DNA from: Anaerococcus sp.
GTDB taxonomy: Bacteria > Bacillota > Clostridia > Tissierellales > Peptoniphilaceae
Assembly: GCF_030825785.1 (NCBI RefSeq)
Contig: NZ_JAPJPG010000007.1
Coordinates: 1-52,744, forward strand
Reading direction: 5' to 3'
Length of the DNA stretch: 52,744 nucleotides
The notes below the pieces were generated by a model. That model saw only the letters and a program-made list of their open reading frames with translations. It made no database searches and was not told the origin of the DNA. The stretch's first letter is position 1. Every line of letters starts with the position of its first letter. This document shows, piece by piece, positions 51,135 to 52,744 of the stretch. Position numbers and translations under genes: made by a program.

Positions 51135-52744
51135 TTATTTATTATTTTTTGTAAGTTTATTATCAATTAAGGATACAGCTAATAGTGAGTACAAGAGCCA
51201 ATTCCCCTTGGCATAAGCCATGTATTTAGGAAGCCAAATACTAGCATACTTTTGCTTATAATTTCTAAGGCCTTTAAATGAATAGAATCTGCTTCCATGT
51301 GTGTAAACAAGATATGCCAATCTTTCTGATAGGTAGGCTGATTTCATAAGGCCTACATTTGACAGAGGCGCCATTCCAAGATTGAAATATTTGTATGAAT
51401 TTTCTTTCCCATAAATAAATAGATTAAGAAATAGAAAATCCATCATAGAGTTTACATTCTTATCTTGATCGTAACGCATTAAGTCGATTGTAAGGACATC
51501 TGGATTTTTATTTGGCATAATATTGGTAAAGGCAGTTATTTCTTCGTCTTTATCCATAACGATTGCTATATCAGATTTTCTAAGATAATCTCTATCAAAA
51601 AATCCTAAAGAAAATCCCTTCTCCTTCCTATCCCTAAGCCAAGAGTTTGATATATCTTCTAGCTTATCTAGAAATTCGTCCGTATATGGGAAAGATACAA
51701 TCTGAAATTTGTATCCTTCTTTAGCAAATCTGTTTAGAATATTTCTTTCCGTTGACTTCTTCCTTCCTTTTAGGGAGAAGTCTGAAAGACTTACAATGGC
51801 ATTTTCCCCAAACTTCATAAAGTCATATCCATAATCATGTAGGCTAAGGGTAAATTGCTCGCCTACTTCATAAAATATAGGATTAAGGCCTGACCTTTGA
51901 CATACTTCGTTAAAGCAAAATAAAGCTAAGGGAATATCCGCTTCTTTTCCAAAAGGCTCACCCATGACTATTGCCTTGTTATTAATGATTTGATATTGAA
52001 AGGCTACAGTTTTTTCTCCTTCTTTATCGATATAATAGTATATATATTTATCATTTAGAAATGATAATCCAGAAGCCAGAGATTGACTTGAGCCATATTT
52101 ATCTATCAAAGTATCTAAATCATCTAAGTTTGTATTATAAAGATTATCTCCTCCCTTTTTCATATAAGAAAATATTGCTTTTGCAATTAGGATAAATAAA
52201 GCTAGGATAAGAATTATGTATCCAAGGCTAAGGGTCAAGCTGTGGTATTTATTCCTATTTATATTTAAAATATAGAAGAAAAATCCTACCAGGATAAGCA
52301 TGAAATCAACTGTCTTTTCTTCCCAACTATATATAAATCTTTCCTTAAATAATAAACCCCTAGTATAGAATCCAAGAGCCATAAGGATGAGCACAGGTAA
52401 GATCGATACTATGTTTTCACCAATTGCAATTAGAAATATAGTCTGACTAAATCCTGTAATCATAATGAGTTTTAGCGATTTCTTTTGCTTATCTATAGAT
52501 AATCTTCCCACAATTAAGAATAAATATCCTAAAAGCAAGTATATAGTTAGAAGGACAATTTCTAGAGTTGATAATTTTACTTTTACTTCTCCTATATTAT
52601 AGAAATTATCCAATAAAATTACAGAAAGAATAATATATATTCCATATAGAATTATAAATATACTATTTATTTTCTGTATGAGCTCTTTAATTACTCTTAT
52701 GTCGAAGTCACCATACTTTTCTTTAATTTTCCTAAAAAGGTAGT
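51135..52744 (-). CDS. mprF: MprF-like phosphatidylglycerol lysyltransferase, 5' end beyond the window
   Basis: The C-terminal 535 or so residues of a membrane protein. The reading frame stays open past 52613, where a TTG could be mistaken for a start, to the right edge (YLFRKIKEKYGDFDIRVIKE is the first part). Several membrane helices come first, then a cytoplasmic DUF2156/GNAT-like domain with MGEPFGKEADIPLAL, FYEVGEQFTLSLHDYG and YKYFNLGMAPLSNVG. These are hallmarks of MprF-type enzymes, which transfer an amino acid from aminoacyl-tRNA to phosphatidylglycerol and reduce sensitivity to cationic peptides. The aminoacyl donor (Lys or Ala) cannot be told from this. Confidence 0.9.
   Translation of the reverse strand, partial: YLFRKIKEKYGDFDIRVIKELIQKINSIFIILYGIYIILSVILLDNFYNIGEVKVKLSTLEIVLLTIYLLLGYLFLIVGRLSIDKQKKSLKLIMITGFSQTIFLIAIGENIVSILPVLILMALGFYTRGLLFKERFIYSWEEKTVDFMLILVGFFFYILNINRNKYHSLTLSLGYIILILALFILIAKAIFSYMKKGGDNLYNTNLDDLDTLIDKYGSSQSLASGLSFLNDKYIYYYIDKEGEKTVAFQYQIINNKAIVMGEPFGKEADIPLALFCFNEVCQRSGLNPIFYEVGEQFTLSLHDYGYDFMKFGENAIVSLSDFSLKGRKKSTERNILNRFAKEGYKFQIVSFPYTDEFLDKLEDISNSWLRDRKEKGFSLGFFDRDYLRKSDIAIVMDKDEEITAFTNIMPNKNPDVLTIDLMRYDQDKNVNSMMDFLFLNLFIYGKENSYKYFNLGMAPLSNVGLMKSAYLSERLAYLVYTHGSRFYSFKGLRNYKQKYASIWLPKYMAYAKGNWLLYSLLAVSLIDNKLTKNNK

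Noticed and set aside
52613..52615. TTG as the start of the MprF-like protein
   Set aside because: The frame is open further upstream to the window edge and no ribosome site precedes the TTG.
1..52744. tRNA genes, CRISPR arrays, insertion sequences, prophage or defence islands
   Set aside because: None seen on reading both strands; the gene content is core metabolism and information processing.

Overview
The window looks like chromosomal core DNA of a low-GC, anaerobic, probably non-sporulating Gram-positive coccus, most likely a Tissierellia/Peptoniphilaceae member such as Anaerococcus or a relative. This is inferred from gene content: AT-rich sequence, two oxygen-sensitive pyruvate:ferredoxin oxidoreductases, HPr kinase, the IspH-ribosomal protein S1 fusion typical of Clostridia, and the order xseA-xseB-ispA-argR-recN without the spo genes that often follow it in spore formers. 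No tRNA, rRNA, CRISPR array, insertion sequence or prophage was seen.

Layout, mostly on the minus strand. (1) 1-6290: an unidentified gene running off the left edge, miaB, then the yhiN-cmk-plsC-ispH/rpsA cluster closed by a terminator. (2) 6300-14400: a 12-gene operon read from an efp promoter: efp, yqhY, nusB, xseA, xseB, ispA, argR, recN, nudF, scpA, scpB, rluB, with gaps of ten bases or less or overlaps. (3) 14520-21240: tmcAL on the plus strand, facing the operon yloU-fakA-recG-rsmD-coaD-coiled-coil gene. (4) 21309-29693: nifJ1 with a strong promoter, and the operon pepP-uvrC-hprK. (5) 29890-37815: plus-strand ychF-tdk, a UvrD-like helicase and a DUF1624 membrane protein, interleaved with minus-strand map, a nitroreductase, folC and a frameshifted DJ-1/PfpI gene. 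(6) 37859-43700: degV1-trmB-DUF4230; an M20 amidohydrolase-Spx/ArsC-like-fRMsr operon; a decayed iron alcohol dehydrogenase; degV2. (7) 43844-52744: nifJ2-ilvA, a DAACS amino-acid symporter, lactate dehydrogenase, and an MprF-like gene running off the right edge.

How the genes fit together: the symporter, threonine/serine deaminase and second PFOR form a plausible route from imported serine or threonine to acetyl-CoA or propionyl-CoA. Lactate dehydrogenase offers an alternative sink for pyruvate. FakA, with two DegV/FakB-like lipid carriers, PlsC and the MprF-like protein, points to host fatty-acid use and membrane modification. The rest is housekeeping: translation, tRNA modification, DNA repair and chromosome segregation.

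I found no convincing new multi-gene system. The points most worth a second look are: the nifJ2-ilvA operon with a promoter candidate lying inside the preceding terminator, palindromes placed over promoters, a TrmB with its usual DPW motif changed to TPW, a prenyl synthase with an eroded second aspartate motif, a TTG start in map, and two broken genes (pfpI and adh).
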